Positions 4,794-6,627 of a stretch of DNA of 6,627 bases are shown one piece after another. Position numbers and translations under genes: made by a program. Source of the stretch: Firmicutes bacterium UBA4845 (lineage in GTDB: Bacteria; Bacillota; Clostridia; Tissierellales; Sedimentibacteraceae). The stretch lies in assembly GCA_002399975.1 (NCBI GenBank), contig DHER01000030.1, positions 1-6,627 of the forward strand, in the 5' to 3' direction. Below the pieces are notes generated by a model. That model saw only the letters and a list, made by a program, of their open reading frames with translations, was not told the origin of the DNA and made no database searches. How positions within the stretch are numbered: the stretch's first letter is position 1; each line of letters starts with the position of its first letter.

Positions 4794-6566
4794 CAAGGGA
4801 TTTTTCAACAATCGGAATCCATTAGAAAACTGCAAGAATTTTTACCTAAATATTTTGATGCAGTTAAATACAGTGATGGTGCCATATCAAAAAAGGGTGG
4901 TGTAGGTGAGTTTATTAAAGGAAATGGTGGTGGCTTTGACAATTATGATGAATTAGAAGCCTACAGACCTTTTTATCATAATAGAGATTTAATTAGTGTT
5001 TCTAAATGGGCAAAATGGAGAAATGATGGAATAAAGCAAATGAATGGAGAGTCTTGTCCGTTTTGTACTCATGGGTTAGAAATGAAAAAAATTGAAAATC
5101 AAAATAAAACCATTTCAAAGGTTTTTAAAAACTCTGCTCTTTCGACTGCCAATGCTGTTTTGGAATATATACAAGAGGATGTAAGGTTGGGGTATATAAC
5201 AAATGATTCAGTTGAAGCAATGGGAAGCTATATCGGTAATAGTAGTAAAGAAGATTCGCTTTTTGCTGAGTTACAGCAATTAGCTATCGAAACAGATTAT
5301 CTAAATAAAAAAATAGAGAAAATACGTAATTTTCGACCACTTAATGTAACTCATGATCAATTGTCTAATATAGAGGCAAATCTAGATGATATGATTATTG
5401 ATGAGCGCCAATTGTTAAAGTTTTATGCTACAGAATTCGTGTCAAAAATGATCATGGAAATTAAAGAAAAAGTTCTTGCATTAAAAGAAAATACAGGAAA
5501 ATTGAAAGGCCTGTTTGTACAACATGAACAAAAAATAGGCAAACTTATTCAGGATAGGAAAGATGACATAAATCACTTTTTATCTCTGGCAGGATTTCCA
5601 TATAAGTTCATAATAAAAACTAATGGAGAAAATCAAGCCGTTTCATATTTGATTCCTGTAGAAGCTAAAGATGAGAATCGCATTCCAGAACCTGAAAAAC
5701 ATTTGAGTTGGGGTGAAAAAAATGCATTCTCTTTAGTAATGTTTATGTTTGAAGCAATAAGTGATAACGCTGACTTAATTGTGTTGGATGATCCAATAAC
5801 ATCTTTTGATAAGGATAAAAAATTTGCAGTGGTTAGGAGATTGTTTGATAATCAGAGAGCTAGTTTTAGAGATAAAACTGTTATAATGTTGACTCATGAT
5901 TTGCAACCAATAATAGATTATGTTTATGGTGGATTTTTTAATAGATTTGGATTAACAACACCTGTAAAAGCACAGTGGCTACAAAACGAGAATGGATTAA
6001 TAAAAGAGTATGACATTCAGAGTACCGATTTACTTAATACGGTGGAACTTACAAAGAAAATAGCGCAAGACAATAGTAGGGAAATGGCTGTGCGTGTTGT
6101 GAATCTTAGAAAACATCTTGAAATTATAAAACCGAATTTTTCGGAAACTCCGCTTTATGAAGTATTATCAAATCTTATTCATGGCAGAGATATTGCTTTA
6201 TCTAATACAGGAGAAGCGTTAGATGCAGATATATTAAGCTCTGGGTGTGAAGAGATGAAAACATATTTGGGAGATTTATCTTATAGCGATGTTCTTCATG
6301 AATTAACAATTGATAAACTAATAGAAATTATTAAATCAACTGATACTTACGGCAAAATAATTTCTATAAGGTTGTTATTCGAAAGATATGATGGATTGCT
6401 TTCAAAACTTCGCAAGAAATATCCTGCTGCATGCAAATATATTAATGAAACAAACCATGTAGAAAATGATTATATTTTTCAATTAGATCCTTTTAAATAT
6501 TTCAGTATACCTCAGTTTTATGTGGAGCAGTTAGAAGCGTTTATTTCTTTAGAAAAAGTTACTTAA
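4674..6566 (+). CDS. SMC/ABC-like ATPase (AAA_13, PrrC/RloC-like), lacking its N-terminal Walker A part
   Basis: The 630-codon open frame begins at a TTG without a ribosome site; its first ~40 codons are antisense to virD4, so genuine sequence starts near 4795 (residue ~42). Visible motifs, numbered from that TTG: C128-P-F-C131, a CxxC like the zinc hook of Rad50 and RloC; helical, coiled-coil-prone stretches about 195-300; the ABC signature LSWGE (344-348); Walker B ADLIVLDDP (366-374) with D-loop SFD (377-379); and the switch histidine H408 in MLTHD. The C-terminus NETNHVENDYIFQLDPFKYF resembles what I recall of AAA_13 proteins. PrrC and RloC are anticodon nucleases activated during phage attack; whether the C-terminal ~200 residues here carry a nuclease is not evident, and no RxxxxH motif was found. 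No Walker A (GxxGxGKS) is present, so ATP binding should be lost. Composition is visibly AT-richer than virD4. I read it as a 5'-truncated gene. Confidence 0.75.
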   Translation: MSLDSTVERTEAIACSAELRAAPANHLALTLAIANLLSDLQGIFQQSESIRKLQEFLPKYFDAVKYSDGAISKKGGVGEFIKGNGGGFDNYDELEAYRPFYHNRDLISVSKWAKWRNDGIKQMNGESCPFCTHGLEMKKIENQNKTISKVFKNSALSTANAVLEYIQEDVRLGYITNDSVEAMGSYIGNSSKEDSLFAELQQLAIETDYLNKKIEKIRNFRPLNVTHDQLSNIEANLDDMIIDERQLLKFYATEFVSKMIMEIKEKVLALKENTGKLKGLFVQHEQKIGKLIQDRKDDINHFLSLAGFPYKFIIKTNGENQAVSYLIPVEAKDENRIPEPEKHLSWGEKNAFSLVMFMFEAISDNADLIVLDDPITSFDKDKKFAVVRRLFDNQRASFRDKTVIMLTHDLQPIIDYVYGGFFNRFGLTTPVKAQWLQNENGLIKEYDIQSTDLLNTVELTKKIAQDNSREMAVRVVNLRKHLEIIKPNFSETPLYEVLSNLIHGRDIALSNTGEALDADILSSGCEEMKTYLGDLSYSDVLHELTIDKLIEIIKSTDTYGKIISIRLLFERYDGLLSKLRKKYPAACKYINETNHVENDYIFQLDPFKYFSIPQFYVEQLEAFISLEKVT

Positions 6567-6627
6567 AGTTAACATTAAAAGAAACAATATAAAATTTAAT
6601 AAATATAAAAGCAATCTGGTAATATGT
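6567..6627. other. AT-rich end of the window
   Basis: The 61 bases after the ATPase stop are very AT-rich. I see no hairpin with a T-run, no ribosome site followed by an open frame, and no repeat. Confidence 0.4.

Noticed and set aside
4674..4794. The TTG at 4674 and following codons as the true N-terminus of the ATPase
   Set aside because: No ribosome site precedes it, and the opposite strand of this stretch encodes conserved coupling-protein sequence, so the open frame is accidental.
1..6627. CRISPR array, tRNA, rRNA or insertion-sequence transposase
   Set aside because: No regularly spaced direct repeats, cloverleaf-like segment, rRNA-like stretch or transposase motif was seen on either strand.

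Overview
The window looks like a decayed stretch of a clostridial (Bacillota) integrative and conjugative element. The evidence is strong AGGAGG-type ribosome sites, a VirD4/TraG coupling protein of the kind found in Tn1549-like elements of gut Clostridia, a bacterial group II intron, and small XRE and winged-helix regulators. Organism and element names are inferred from remembered family resemblance; no database was searched.

Layout. At 44-376 (+) lies a winged-helix (OmpR/PhoB-type) DNA-binding domain split by one in-frame TGA. At 429-752 (+) is a complete small XRE-family regulator. Positions 753-926 are non-coding between convergent genes and hold two inverted repeats, probably terminators. 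On the minus strand, 1181-927 encodes a small HTH protein that starts with TTG, 14 bp after the stop of virD4. virD4 itself occupies the minus strand in two pieces: a 3' exon (1944-1196) and a 5' piece (about 4793-4557). They are separated by a 2612-bp group II intron (4556-1945) whose ends can be set to the base, because joining the exons restores a continuous D-N-T-K-Y-F-M-V reading. The intron carries a split protein: an RT part (3842-2649) and an HNH endonuclease part (2697-2071), with an out-of-frame deletion or frameshift where the maturase domain X should be.

From about 4795 to 6566 (+) lies an SMC/ABC-like ATPase (AAA_13, PrrC/RloC-like architecture). It keeps a CPFC hook, the LSWGE signature, Walker B and the switch histidine, but has lost its Walker A end where it abuts the truncated virD4. 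The first ~40 codons of its open frame are antisense to virD4 and are not real ATPase sequence.

Taken together, the coupling protein is damaged in three ways: 5' truncation, a one-base frameshift, and an intron whose own maturase looks broken. The region is therefore best read as a nested set of insertions and rearrangements in a dead conjugation module, next to the remnant of a probable defence or stress ATPase. The intact-looking genes are the XRE regulator and the small HTH protein.
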